From NCBI RefSeq assembly GCF_004769635.1, contig NZ_RQGH01000040.1, forward strand, positions 1 through 64,000: 64,000 bases of DNA. The letters are read 5' to 3'. The stretch's first letter is position 1; the number at the start of each line of letters is the position of its first letter. Source of the DNA: Leptospira jelokensis. Its GTDB lineage: Bacteria > Spirochaetota > Leptospiria > Leptospirales > Leptospiraceae. Positions 44,692 to 53,850 of this stretch are shown here, in pieces. The notes under the pieces are model-generated. The model had not been told where the DNA came from. It ran no database searches and worked only from the letters and a program-made list of their open reading frames with translations. Position numbers and translations under genes: made by a program.

Positions 44692-46829
44692 ATCCAATCT
44701 CAAATCTACTGCGATTATCATTTTATCTTTTTGCAGTTGTTTGTTTCGTTTCGTGTAACTTTGATTTAGCGAATGAAGCAAAAAATGGTTATTTAGAAAT
44801 CCAAGAAGTCTCGATAGAAAATCATAAAAAAATTTCGTTAAATGGAGAATGGGAATTCTATTGGAACGAGCTTTATGGTGACTCCTTATTCCAAAAAATT
44901 GAAGGAAAACAACATAATATGATAAAAGTTCCCTCTTCCTGGAACTCCGCTCGGCCAGAGGGTACAGGTGGAGATGGGTATGCGAGTTATCGTTTAGTCG
45001 TAAAAGTTCCGGATCCTAACATTCGTTATTATTTGCGAGTACAACCTGCAACAAGTGCTTATGAGTTGTACATCAACCGCCAAAAAATTGCATACTCAGG
45101 AAATGTAGGAACAGATGTGTTGACTACAAAACCAAAATACCAAATCCAATATGTATCGTTTCAACCGGAATCTTATGAACAAGAAATCATTTATGTTGTG
45201 AGTAATTTTAACCATGCAAGAGGTGGTTTTCGAAAACCTATCGAAATTGGAACAAAAGAAGTCATTCAAAATGAATCATTAATGTACTCCGCAGGTGAAG
45301 TGTTTGTTTTTGGTGCAATGCTCACAATGGCTTTGTACCAACTGACTGTTTTTTTCTTTCGTCGCGAAGAAAAAAGTTCCTTATTCTTTGCTTTATTTTG
45401 TTTATTCACCGGACTACGTTTGGTAGTATTGGATAATTTTTATATTGTTTATGCATTCCCAGATTTTTCTTGGAATTGGATGCAAGTATTGGATTATACT
45501 TCTGCTCCACTTCTTGTTTGTTTTTTCTTAAGTTACCTTCGTAGTTTATTCCCTGGAAAATCAGAGGTTCCCAATTGGATGCTCACTTCTTGTTGGAGTT
45601 TGAGTCTTGTTTATGTTTTGTTTGTCTTACTTACCGATCCAAAATTATTCACGACTACCAATATCATTTCCCAAGTATTTATTTTATTTTTTAGTATTTG
45701 TTCGTTTTATGTTATCCTAAGAATCTATCGCCAAAGAAAACGAGATAGTAGTTTGGTGTTTTATGGATCCTTGATACTTATGTTAGGATCAACACATGAT
45801 TTGATGGCCGGAAATTATTGGTTCCAAGCACAACCACTAATGCCTTTTTCACTTTTTGTTTTCTTTTTGTTCCAAAGTATTTTACTCGCAAGAAGGAATG
45901 CTCGTTTCTATTCCTCAATGGATACATTAACAACTGAGCTCATAGAAGTGAATAATCGGCTTGAGTCATCAAACAAAGTATATTCAAAATTTGTTCCACT
46001 ACGACTCATCCAATTGTTTTCTAAAAAAGATGACTCAAAAGTGAAACGTGGTGACTTTATCGTAAAACAAATGTCAGTTTTGTCTTCTGACATACGTGAT
46101 TTCACGGCGATCTCAGAAACATTAAGCCCCGAAGAAACTTTTTTGTTTTTGAATGATTACCTAAGGCAAGTTGGGCCTATCATTCGTTCCCATAATGGTT
46201 TTATAGAAAAGTATGTTGGAGATGCGATCTTTGCCTTGTTTGAAAAAGAACCAGAAGATGCACTTTCAGCTGCGATTCAAATGCACAAAACAATCGCAAG
46301 GTGGAATAAAGAAAGCCATAACCATCGTGTTGGAGAAATACAAATTGGAGTCGGAATCCATTTTGGTGAATTGATGTTAGGCATTGTGGGAGAAGAACAA
46401 CGAATTGAATCAGCTGTTTTATCTGATTCAATGGGGGTTGCCAATTCTTTGGAGTCGATGACCAAAAAATATGGGGCAAAAATTATTTTGAGTTTGGATG
46501 CACTTTTGGAATTGAAGGAACCAGACTCTTATCCACATCGATTATTGGATTTTATTAAAATACCAGCCAAACAAAAGTTAATTGGTATTGCTCAGGTTTT
46601 GGTGGATGGAGTCGAAGATTCTTTTCATCTCAAAATCCAAACCAAAGAACAATTTGAGGAAAGTGTCAATTTGTTTTGGGATGGGGATTTCAAAGGAGCG
46701 GAACTTGGGTTTTTGTCTGTTTTGGAACAAGATCCATCTGACAAAGCGGCCCAATTGTATCTGGACCGAGCGAAACAATACATCCAAAACGGACCCCCTC
46801 CTGGGTTTGGAAAGGGATTTTTGGCATAA
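44679..46829 (+). CDS. 7TMR-DISM cyclase, C1-like: transition-state Asn/Arg replaced
   Basis: Start taken at ATG 44679 (MGKINPISNLL), inside the end of the previous gene. The 716-aa product has a lipobox (FVSC), a DISM sensor ('NGEWEFYWNELYG', 'VPSSWNSARP') and seven spans at about 205-405. The cyclase domain is at about 460-640. Both metal Asp are present: Asp471 in LSSDIRDFT and Asp515 in YVGDAIFALF. At the other half-site the usual VNLASRIE is MGVANSLE, so Asn becomes Gly586 and Arg becomes Ser590, and the Thr/Asp purine contact is Ala579. It matches mammalian C1 in retaining metal sites only. A homodimer should be inactive; with the upstream protein one complete site forms. Confidence 0.83.
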   Translation: MGKINPISNLLRLSFYLFAVVCFVSCNFDLANEAKNGYLEIQEVSIENHKKISLNGEWEFYWNELYGDSLFQKIEGKQHNMIKVPSSWNSARPEGTGGDGYASYRLVVKVPDPNIRYYLRVQPATSAYELYINRQKIAYSGNVGTDVLTTKPKYQIQYVSFQPESYEQEIIYVVSNFNHARGGFRKPIEIGTKEVIQNESLMYSAGEVFVFGAMLTMALYQLTVFFFRREEKSSLFFALFCLFTGLRLVVLDNFYIVYAFPDFSWNWMQVLDYTSAPLLVCFFLSYLRSLFPGKSEVPNWMLTSCWSLSLVYVLFVLLTDPKLFTTTNIISQVFILFFSICSFYVILRIYRQRKRDSSLVFYGSLILMLGSTHDLMAGNYWFQAQPLMPFSLFVFFLFQSILLARRNARFYSSMDTLTTELIEVNNRLESSNKVYSKFVPLRLIQLFSKKDDSKVKRGDFIVKQMSVLSSDIRDFTAISETLSPEETFLFLNDYLRQVGPIIRSHNGFIEKYVGDAIFALFEKEPEDALSAAIQMHKTIARWNKESHNHRVGEIQIGVGIHFGELMLGIVGEEQRIESAVLSDSMGVANSLESMTKKYGAKIILSLDALLELKEPDSYPHRLLDFIKIPAKQKLIGIAQVLVDGVEDSFHLKIQTKEQFEESVNLFWDGDFKGAELGFLSVLEQDPSDKAAQLYLDRAKQYIQNGPPPGFGKGFLA

Positions 46830-46915
46830 AAAAGACATAGAAACGACTCGAATTTCTGAAAAAGTTCTTGAACTCCCTCTCTAACTGAACGAGAGTCAGT
46901 AATACGGAGATTCCC

Positions 46916-48391
46916 ATGACCCAAGCTACCCTTTCTGCAGCAAATGTGAGTAACACAGCTGCCATCCAAACCAAAAGTTTTACTCCCAAAGACATTGATC
47001 GAATTTTTAATGCCCAAAAGAAGAAGTCCCTCGAACTTCGTTTGACGAATTACAAAACACGAATTCAGAAACTGAAAAAACTGAAAGATGTTGTGTTGAA
47101 ATACCAAACAGAAATCCAAAAGGCACTCCACGCTGATTTCAGAAAATCTGCGGGTGAGGTTGATATCACTGAAATTTTACCAACAATTGCTGAAATCAAC
47201 GATGCCATCCGCCATATAAAACATTGGATGAGACCCAAAAATGTGATGACACCTCCCACTCTCCTAGGTGCCACAAGCCGTATCATTTATGAACCAAAAG
47301 GTGTTTGTTTGGTGATTGCTCCTTGGAATTACCCTTTCCATTTAGCGATTGCACCACTTGCGGCTGCCATTGCTGCTGGGAACACTGTGATGTTAAAACC
47401 GTCTGAGTTCACACCCAACACTGCCAATGTCATCAACCAAATGTTAGGTGAAATTTTCTCTGAAGATGAGGTTGCGGTGTTTGAGGGTGATGTAAGTGTT
47501 GCAACGGCATTACTTGACATTCCTTTTGATCATATCTTTTTCACTGGTTCCACTCCTGTTGGTAAAATTGTAATGGCTGCTGCAGCAAAAAATTTAACGA
47601 CCGTGACTTTAGAGTTAGGTGGTAAGTCTCCATCCATCATCGCTGAAGATGCTGATTTGAAAGTGGCTGCTGAAAGGATTATGTGGGGTAAGTTTTTGAA
47701 TGCCGGCCAAACTTGTGTGGCACCTGACTATTTACTCATTCCTGAATCTAAAGTAGAAGAATTTGTTAAACATGCAAAGGATACGACTGAAAGTTTTTTT
47801 AAATCGAAACCTGAAAATTTTACGGCTAGTGCTGATTTCTGTCGGATTGTAAATGCAAAAAACTTTTCTAGAGTTTCTTCTTACATTGATGATGCAGTCA
47901 AAAAAGGCGCAAAAATTGCTTACGGTGGTGAGGTGAGAAGTTCTGATAATTTCATTGCACCAACCATTTTAACGAACGTGTCTTTGGATGCCAAAATTAT
48001 GGAAGATGAAATTTTTGGACCCCTCTTACCGATTGTAACTTATAAATCGTTAGATGATGCAATCCATATCATTAACGAGAGACCAAAACCATTGGCCTTG
48101 TACATCTTCACTAAAAAAAGAAGTACATCCAAATACGTGCTTCGTAGGACTAGTTCTGGTGGGGCAGTGATCAATGATGTGATCCTACACCTTGTGAATC
48201 CAAATTTACCGTTTGGTGGAGTGAACCATTCTGGTCATGGAAGTTACCATGGAGTATTTGGTTTTAAAACTTTTTCTCATGAAAGGTCAGTTTTACAAAC
48301 ACCAAAAGCATCTATCGCAAAATTGATGTATCCACCTTACTCTAGTTTTGTGAGATTAATCGTTAAGTTGACAACTAAGTTTTTTGTTTAA
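46916..48391 (+). CDS. Aldehyde dehydrogenase, class 3 type
   Basis: This is a 491-aa ALDH. Key motifs are '[24 protein letters not shown]', the cofactor-binding '[19 protein letters not shown]', catalytic Glu in '[12 protein letters not shown]' and catalytic Cys in '[13 protein letters not shown]', then '[11 protein letters not shown]' and '[15 protein letters not shown]'. The C-terminus ends in a hydrophobic-basic stretch ([14 protein letters not shown]), like the membrane tail of fatty-aldehyde dehydrogenases. It probably oxidises medium/long-chain aldehydes. Neighbouring genes do not point to a pathway. Confidence 0.93.
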   Translation: MTQATLSAANVSNTAAIQTKSFTPKDIDRIFNAQKKKSLELRLTNYKTRIQKLKKLKDVVLKYQTEIQKALHADFRKSAGEVDITEILPTIAEINDAIRHIKHWMRPKNVMTPPTLLGATSRIIYEPKGVCLVIAPWNYPFHLAIAPLAAAIAAGNTVMLKPSEFTPNTANVINQMLGEIFSEDEVAVFEGDVSVATALLDIPFDHIFFTGSTPVGKIVMAAAAKNLTTVTLELGGKSPSIIAEDADLKVAAERIMWGKFLNAGQTCVAPDYLLIPESKVEEFVKHAKDTTESFFKSKPENFTASADFCRIVNAKNFSRVSSYIDDAVKKGAKIAYGGEVRSSDNFIAPTILTNVSLDAKIMEDEIFGPLLPIVTYKSLDDAIHIINERPKPLALYIFTKKRSTSKYVLRRTSSGGAVINDVILHLVNPNLPFGGVNHSGHGSYHGVFGFKTFSHERSVLQTPKASIAKLMYPPYSSFVRLIVKLTTKFFV

Positions 48392-48414
48392 AAACTCTTA
48401 GGCCTCTCCAATGA

Positions 48415-48441
48415 TCACTCCCGGGAATCTCTCGGGAGTGA
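48415..48441. terminator. Hairpin after the aldehyde dehydrogenase gene
   Basis: Arms TCACTCCCG and CGGGAGTGA (9 bp, perfect) flank a 9-base loop, 23 bp after the stop. The GC-rich stem suits a terminator, but no T run follows, so Rho-dependent or mRNA-stabilising roles are equally possible. Confidence 0.45.
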
Positions 48442-48513
48442 ATTCCTGAAAATCACTACAATTCATTAAAAATCCCTTTTTACCATTTCGGAATTTTGTT
48501 TGATTCTAATTCA

Positions 48514-48527
48514 ATGATAAATATCAA
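48514..48527. promoter_or_regulatory. Near-consensus Fnr/Dnr-type box upstream of the hemerythrin gene
   Basis: ATGAT-AAAT-ATCAA matches TTGAT-N4-ATCAA at nine of ten fixed positions and lies 56 bp before the start codon, almost the same distance as the perfect box upstream of norC (54 bp). The -10 region is not clear. Functional status is inferred. Confidence 0.4.
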
Positions 48528-48583
48528 TTTGGGATTTTCCTCAATTGGTGTGACACTACCAGAGTGACTGATTTTGTGGAATC

Positions 48584-49687
48584 ATGTTAAAGGATTCTTC
48601 CGCTCATTTAGATTCCCTTCGAATCACATGGTTAAGTGAACCATTTCACCTGGGAATTCCCATCATTGACCTACAACATGTTTGGCTTGTGCATATTATA
48701 TTGGAACTAGAAGAAGAGATTGTTGAAGCGGAAAAAAATGATTCGGATATCGAAGTCCATATATCATTTCGTAAGGCACTCGATTATGTTGCCGAACACT
48801 TTGCCTTAGAAGAAGATCTATTGGAACATTTTAATTACCCGAATTTTAAAGAACATGTACAAGGTCACAGAAAATTCGTAGAAAAACTTACAGAAAGATA
48901 CTATGAAGCCAAAAATAACCAAATGGCGGCTCTTGGGATTTTGCAAATCTTAAAAAAATGGTTATTCCAACATATCTTACATGATGATACGGATTATGCA
49001 GAATTTTTCAAAGCATCGAACGTAGATCTAAAATCCTATTGTAACCAAATGCTGAAATCAGGAAAATATCCGATTTCAAAAGAACAACTTTTGATTTATC
49101 AAAATATTGTTCAAATCGATACCACTACCATCTCTCTTCACGAACAATCCATCGATACGATCCAAGAAATTCGTAACATTTGGAAAACTTATAATCTATC
49201 AACTGGGATTCCCATCATTGATTTACAACATATATGGTTGTTAAAAATGATTGTAGAGCTTGACCATTCACTTAAGTTAGGTGATGGATCCAGTGAAACT
49301 TTTCATAAGGTAATTGCCGAAGCAATCGAATACACCAAAGACCATTTTGGAGTGGAAGATAAAATTATGAGGTACTTTCGGTACACTGATGTTGTCCAAC
49401 ACATGAACCAACACAAACGTTTTATAGAATTTATCAAAATGAGAAATGATGAATACAAATTAGGAAATCCACGGGTGGGTTTACATTTGGTGCAGGACCT
49501 CAGGAATTGGTTACTTTCTCACATTGCCTTGGAAGATAAAAAAATTGGGATAGCGTTTGAGTCGAGAGTTCGGGAACTTTCAGAGTTTACCAAAAAACTC
49601 CATCAAACCGGGGAAATTGGCATCTCACGAGAACAAAAAAATCTCTACAAATTGGTTTTACAATCGGTCCCAGACCCATTGGATTAA
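48584..49687 (+). CDS. Tandem double hemerythrin-domain protein
   Basis: This is a 367-aa protein made of two bacteriohemerythrin domains (about 13-150 and about 195-330), each with the full di-iron ligand set. Domain 1 has 'IIDLQHVWLV', 'EHFALEEDLLEHFNYP', 'EHVQGHRKF' and 'QHILHDDTDY'. Domain 2 has 'IIDLQHIWLL', 'DHFGVEDKIMRYFRYT', 'QHMNQHKRF' and 'SHIALEDKKI'. The halves share repeated 'GIPIIDLQH' and 'GI/YPISKEQL' text, so the gene arose by internal duplication. Hemerythrins bind O2 or NO; a near-consensus Fnr box upstream hints at co-regulation with the nor genes. No membrane span or signalling domain is fused. Confidence 0.88.
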   Translation: MLKDSSAHLDSLRITWLSEPFHLGIPIIDLQHVWLVHIILELEEEIVEAEKNDSDIEVHISFRKALDYVAEHFALEEDLLEHFNYPNFKEHVQGHRKFVEKLTERYYEAKNNQMAALGILQILKKWLFQHILHDDTDYAEFFKASNVDLKSYCNQMLKSGKYPISKEQLLIYQNIVQIDTTTISLHEQSIDTIQEIRNIWKTYNLSTGIPIIDLQHIWLLKMIVELDHSLKLGDGSSETFHKVIAEAIEYTKDHFGVEDKIMRYFRYTDVVQHMNQHKRFIEFIKMRNDEYKLGNPRVGLHLVQDLRNWLLSHIALEDKKIGIAFESRVRELSEFTKKLHQTGEIGISREQKNLYKLVLQSVPDPLD

Positions 49688-49745
49688 ATTCTGACGGAAT
49701 TTGAATTGCCAGGTTCATTTTCCGTGAAAATCCTGTTACCAAACC

Positions 49746-51209
49746 ATGGAATACGAAGTCATCATCGGTCTGGAAGTCCACGTCCAACTCAATACCAATT
49801 CTAAAATTTTTTCCACTGCCACCAACGAATTTGGTGGTAGCCCCAATACTCATATTTCCCCTTTATGCGTTGCACTTCCTGGCACCTTGCCTGTGTTAAA
49901 TGAAGTTGTGCTTGAAAAAGCAGTGAGAGCTGGAGTAGCTTTGGGCTGTGAAATCACACAATTTACAAAATTTGATCGTAAAAATTATTTTTATCCTGAC
50001 CTACCAAAAGGGTATCAAATTTCTCAATTTGACAAACCATATGCAACCAAAGGTGGAATCCATATCCAATTGAAAGGGGAAAAAGAAGAGAAGTTCCTTC
50101 CTCTCACAAGGATTCATATGGAGGAGGATGCGGGTAAACTCATCCACTCCCATGATCCATCCATCAATCGTTCCTATGTGGATTACAACCGCGCCGGTAC
50201 TCCCCTGATCGAAATTGTTTCGGAACCAGACCTTCGTTCTTCTGATGAAGCATATGCCTATCTCAATGAATTAAAAACCATCCTTCGTTACATCCAAGTT
50301 TCAGATTGTAATATGGAAGAAGGATCACTACGTTGTGATGCAAACGTATCCATTCGACCAAAAGGAGAAAAAGGATTCCGTACGCGAGTGGAGATCAAAA
50401 ACCTAAACTCATTTAAAGCCGTTAAACAAGCGATTGATTATGAAGTGGAATGGCAAAAGGACGTATACTCACGTGGAGAGTCATTCAAACAGATGACAAA
50501 ACTTTGGGATGCCACTCTTCTCAAAACATTACCAATGCGTTCGAAAGAGATGAGCCATGACTATCGTTACTTTCCAGAACCGGATCTGCCAACAATTCAA
50601 ATTTCAGATTCGTTCATCGAAGAGATTCGTAAGTCCCTTCCGGAACTACCAAGACAAAAAAAAGAACGTTATAAAACGGAACTCGGACTGCCTGAGTATG
50701 ATGCAGAAGTATTAACCAGTGAACGTGAAATTGCAGAATACTTTGAAGAGGCTCTTGTCATTTCAGGGGATGCAAAAAAAACTTCGAACTGGGTAAAAGA
50801 TGAAATCTTAGGAATTGTGAATAAAGAAAACATTTCCATCCAAGAATTTGCCATTGATCCTATTCGGATTGGAAAACTTGTGAAACTCATCAACTCAGGT
50901 GAAATCACAGGAAAAATTGCGAAAACCATTTTTGAAGACATGTTAACGTCGAAAGACCAACCAGAGACCATCGTTGAGAAAAAAGGTCTGAAAGTCGTAC
51001 GTGATGACAAAGCACTGGAAGAAATTGTTTTACGTGTGATTGAATCCCAACCAGAATCTGTGGAAGGTTGGAAAAATGGAAAAGACCGTGTGCTTGGTGC
51101 CATTGTTGGTGGTGTGATGAAGGAAACTAAGGGTAAGGCCGATCCAAAACTCGTAAACGAGTTGATTCTTGCCAAGTTAGGTCCGTTAGGTGAAAAAAAG
51201 AAGGTTTAA
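49746..51209 (+). CDS. gatB: Aspartyl/glutamyl-tRNA amidotransferase subunit B
   Basis: This is a 487-aa protein. GatB signatures are '[20 protein letters not shown]', '[19 protein letters not shown]', '[11 protein letters not shown]', '[17 protein letters not shown]' and '[17 protein letters not shown]'. The C-terminal tRNA-binding YqeY-like domain (about 330-487) is present. It works with GatA and GatC to amidate mischarged Glu-tRNAGln (or Asp-tRNAAsn). gatA and gatC are not in the window. The length is normal. Confidence 0.97.
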   Translation: MEYEVIIGLEVHVQLNTNSKIFSTATNEFGGSPNTHISPLCVALPGTLPVLNEVVLEKAVRAGVALGCEITQFTKFDRKNYFYPDLPKGYQISQFDKPYATKGGIHIQLKGEKEEKFLPLTRIHMEEDAGKLIHSHDPSINRSYVDYNRAGTPLIEIVSEPDLRSSDEAYAYLNELKTILRYIQVSDCNMEEGSLRCDANVSIRPKGEKGFRTRVEIKNLNSFKAVKQAIDYEVEWQKDVYSRGESFKQMTKLWDATLLKTLPMRSKEMSHDYRYFPEPDLPTIQISDSFIEEIRKSLPELPRQKKERYKTELGLPEYDAEVLTSEREIAEYFEEALVISGDAKKTSNWVKDEILGIVNKENISIQEFAIDPIRIGKLVKLINSGEITGKIAKTIFEDMLTSKDQPETIVEKKGLKVVRDDKALEEIVLRVIESQPESVEGWKNGKDRVLGAIVGGVMKETKGKADPKLVNELILAKLGPLGEKKKV

Positions 51210-51216
51210 TTCCTTC

Positions 51217-51810
51217 TTAGATTTTTATTTTATGAACTGAACCAAAATCCACTGGGGACTTAAATGCTTCCTCATGTGGAATCCCATTGATTCGACAGAG
51301 TATGGCTCTAATGGGACCAGAATGGCATACAACAATCATTTCATTTAATTTTTGTTTGTTGGTATTTTCCCAAAGTTGCCGTAAATTCCCGTTTTCTTTC
51401 CAGTCTTGCAAAAATAGATCCACTCGGTGGATGAGGTCGGTAAAGGCTTCTCCATTGGGAGTTCTGGCATTTACAAAATCCTTCATCCAAGGAATGGTTT
51501 CTTTTCGGGGGATTTCTTCCCACAACTTTCCATCCCAATCTCCAAAGTCCATTTCCAACAAACGATTATCAGTTTGGATATGGGACTCATCTGGATTTTG
51601 GTTGGGACTGTATTTTGTGTAAAGTGCTTTTGCCAGTTTCATTGCCCTTGGGGCTGGACTTGAAATAAAATGATCAAAGTTAGGTGGCAGATAAGAAAAA
51701 GTAACATCTGCTGTATCTTCAACGGGGAATTTCAAAGGAAAGTCAGTTCGCCCATAACATGTGCCTTTGGGAGCAATGGTTTCTGGATGCCGAATTAGAT
51801 AGAGGTCCAT
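51217..51810 (-). CDS. cobC: Histidine phosphatase family protein, probable alpha-ribazole phosphatase
   Basis: Start set at ATG 51810 ([26 protein letters not shown]); the frame is open upstream but that is overlap with cobS. The product is 197 aa. The phosphohistidine motif is RHPE, and 'CYGRTDFPL' is typical of CobC. '[16 protein letters not shown]' and '[17 protein letters not shown]' follow, then '[19 protein letters not shown]' with the second active-site His. It is the last gene of the cobT-cobS-cobC run and probably dephosphorylates alpha-ribazole phosphate or AdoCbl-phosphate. It overlaps cobS by 16 bp. Confidence 0.87.
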   Translation of the reverse strand: MDLYLIRHPETIAPKGTCYGRTDFPLKFPVEDTADVTFSYLPPNFDHFISSPAPRAMKLAKALYTKYSPNQNPDESHIQTDNRLLEMDFGDWDGKLWEEIPRKETIPWMKDFVNARTPNGEAFTDLIHRVDLFLQDWKENGNLRQLWENTNKQKLNEMIVVCHSGPIRAILCRINGIPHEEAFKSPVDFGSVHKIKI

Positions 51811-52625
51811 AAAAACACTCCCGAAATCCAAACACAGGTTTCTACCACCTGTTGGACAGCACCCAAACAATCTCCAGTGAACCCTTGGATCCATCGTTTC
51901 ATTAAGGAAAACATATAAAAGTAACTTGGGATGATACAAAGTAAACTGAATAAAAAAATGGGATGAAGGTACACCAATGCCAAATAAGGAATCACTCCGA
52001 GAAGACTTGCAAAAAGGATTTGTGGCCAGGTGATTTCCTTTGCCATGGGTTTTGCATACCCTTCTTCTTTGGCATAAGGCAATAGTTTCATCATAAACAC
52101 AGATAAAAATCGGCTAAAGCTATGCGCCGATATGAAATACAACCAAACACTGAGTAGCTGAAATTCTGATTTCGAATTCACCGTAAAGATAAATCCATTT
52201 TTTTCATACAATCGAAACGATTCTGAAACTCCTAATATTTTTAAAAGTACAAGGAGTGAGATTCCCACAGCACCAAAACTTCCCACACGGCTATCTTTCA
52301 TGATTCTTAGGATGTCATCACGTTTCCATCCTCCACCAATCCCATCACAAAAATCAGAAAAACCGTCTTCATGAAAGGCACCTGTTATGATCAGCAAAAA
52401 TCCAACGGAAAGGGTAAATGCAATTGTAGGTCCAAATAGAATTTGGAAAAGTACAAATACAAAGAATTGCAAACAACCTAGTATAAGACCAACAGTTGGA
52501 GAGTACTTAATGGAATGGTGTAACCATTCTTCTTTGAATCCAACCCAACGAGGAGACGGAATTCTTGTGAGAAAAGACATACAAACAAAAAACAATCGAA
52601 TTTCTAAGAGGATGTATTTCATCAT
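51795..52625 (-). CDS. cobS: Cobalamin synthase (adenosylcobinamide-GDP ribazoletransferase)
   Basis: This is a 276-aa polytopic protein. CobS hallmarks are 'FLTRIPSP', '[41 protein letters not shown]' (quoted by its parts: acidic HEDG-F-x-D-x-x-DG and KDSRxG) and '[24 protein letters not shown]'. The C-terminus '[15 protein letters not shown]' matches the second conserved motif. It joins alpha-ribazole to AdoCbi-GDP in the membrane. It is 3 bp from cobT and overlaps cobC. Confidence 0.93.
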   Translation of the reverse strand: MMKYILLEIRLFFVCMSFLTRIPSPRWVGFKEEWLHHSIKYSPTVGLILGCLQFFVFVLFQILFGPTIAFTLSVGFLLIITGAFHEDGFSDFCDGIGGGWKRDDILRIMKDSRVGSFGAVGISLLVLLKILGVSESFRLYEKNGFIFTVNSKSEFQLLSVWLYFISAHSFSRFLSVFMMKLLPYAKEEGYAKPMAKEITWPQILFASLLGVIPYLALVYLHPIFLFSLLCIIPSYFYMFSLMKRWIQGFTGDCLGAVQQVVETCVWISGVFLWTSI

Positions 52626-52628
52626 GAA

Positions 52629-53687
52629 CTAATGCTTTGTGTCCGAATCACTGACACCTGCATCAGCAAAGGATGCCATTTCATTCATAAATTTCACACT
52701 TAACTCGATAAGAGGGTAGGCAGCCAGTGCTCCACTCCCTTCCCCCAATCGTAAATTTAGTTTCAAAAGGGGTTTGATTTGGTAATGGTCTAAGACAACG
52801 ATATGACCTTCTTCGTCTGATACATGGGAAAATATGGCGTAGTCTTTTACATTTGGACTGAGATGATACGCTAACAAATAAGCTGCTGTAGTAATGAACC
52901 CATCTACAATAAAAAGATTTTGTTTGGAGGCGGCTCCAAGCATTGCTCCGGCCATCATTCCTATTTCAAATCCACCGAACTCTGTAAGGATTTCAAAAGG
53001 ATCATTTAGTTTACCTGTTCTTTGGTATGCTTTTTCTAAAATTTGGAGTTTGGCGTTTTTTCCTTCTGGATTTAGGCCCGTACCTTTGCCTACCAGTTTT
53101 GAAAGTGAAATCCCTGTTAGATGAGATAAAATTAACGAAGCGGAAGATGTATTGCCAATACCCATTTCTCCAAACAAAAATACATTTGTATCTTTGTATT
53201 TACCTTCTGAAACTAAATTGATACCGGTTTGCAATGATTGTGATGCTTCTTCTTTTGTCATTGCAGCTGACTTTAAAAAGTTTGAAGTACCTTTTCTTAT
53301 TTTTTTCTGGATGAGATGTTTTGTGTTTCCATCCCAGTCATGATCCACTCCAGAATCAACAACCTCTACACCGATCCCACTATGTTTGGCAAATACATTG
53401 GCACAGGCACCACCATTCAAAAAATTAAACACCATTTGCCAAGTGACATCTTTTGGATAAAGTGATACCGGTTCTTCAGTGATTCCATGGTCACCGGCAA
53501 ACAAAATGAGTTTCGGATTTTGTAATTTTGGTGAAGTAGTATTTTGGATTTCTGAAATTTGTAAGGCAACTGATTCAAGTGCACCTAAGGAACCTAGTGG
53601 TTTTGTTTTGGTATCAATTTTTTGTTGGATTTGGTCTCGCCAAACTTTGGTTACTGGGTGAATTTCGGGTAGGGAAAATAGGGACAT
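52629..53687 (-). CDS. cobT: Nicotinate-nucleotide-dimethylbenzimidazole phosphoribosyltransferase
   Basis: Start placed at ATG 53687 (MSLFSLPEIHPVTK), which aligns best with CobT N-termini; an ATG at 53726 is the alternative. Hallmarks are 'KPLGSLGALESVALQIS', 'LILFAGDHGITEE', 'GGACANVFAKHSGIGVEVVDSGVDHD', 'GEMGIGNTSSASLI', 'FGGFEIGMMAGAMLGAASKQNLFIVDGFI' (in parts) and the catalytic Glu region 'LRLGEGSGALAAYPLIE'. It makes alpha-ribazole phosphate for the lower ligand of cobalamin. It is the first gene of the cobT-cobS-cobC unit; cobU is not adjacent. Confidence 0.94.
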   Translation of the reverse strand: MSLFSLPEIHPVTKVWRDQIQQKIDTKTKPLGSLGALESVALQISEIQNTTSPKLQNPKLILFAGDHGITEEPVSLYPKDVTWQMVFNFLNGGACANVFAKHSGIGVEVVDSGVDHDWDGNTKHLIQKKIRKGTSNFLKSAAMTKEEASQSLQTGINLVSEGKYKDTNVFLFGEMGIGNTSSASLILSHLTGISLSKLVGKGTGLNPEGKNAKLQILEKAYQRTGKLNDPFEILTEFGGFEIGMMAGAMLGAASKQNLFIVDGFITTAAYLLAYHLSPNVKDYAIFSHVSDEEGHIVVLDHYQIKPLLKLNLRLGEGSGALAAYPLIELSVKFMNEMASFADAGVSDSDTKH

Positions 53688-53850
53688 AGACAAAACCAGT
53701 TTGCCGATTGAGTCTATCTCTTCCATCGTTTTTGGGCTTGGATGGATTTGGCGGGTTTGGGAATTGGCATTTTGGGCCTAAAAAAATCGAAAATCCTTCC
53801 CTTGGGGCGCTTTACGTACGGGGGCATTGGCTTTACTATGTCACCAAGCC

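Noticed and set aside
51811..51939. N-terminal extension of the histidine phosphatase frame
   Set aside because: It overlaps cobS, and the conserved RHPE start motif begins right after ATG 51810.
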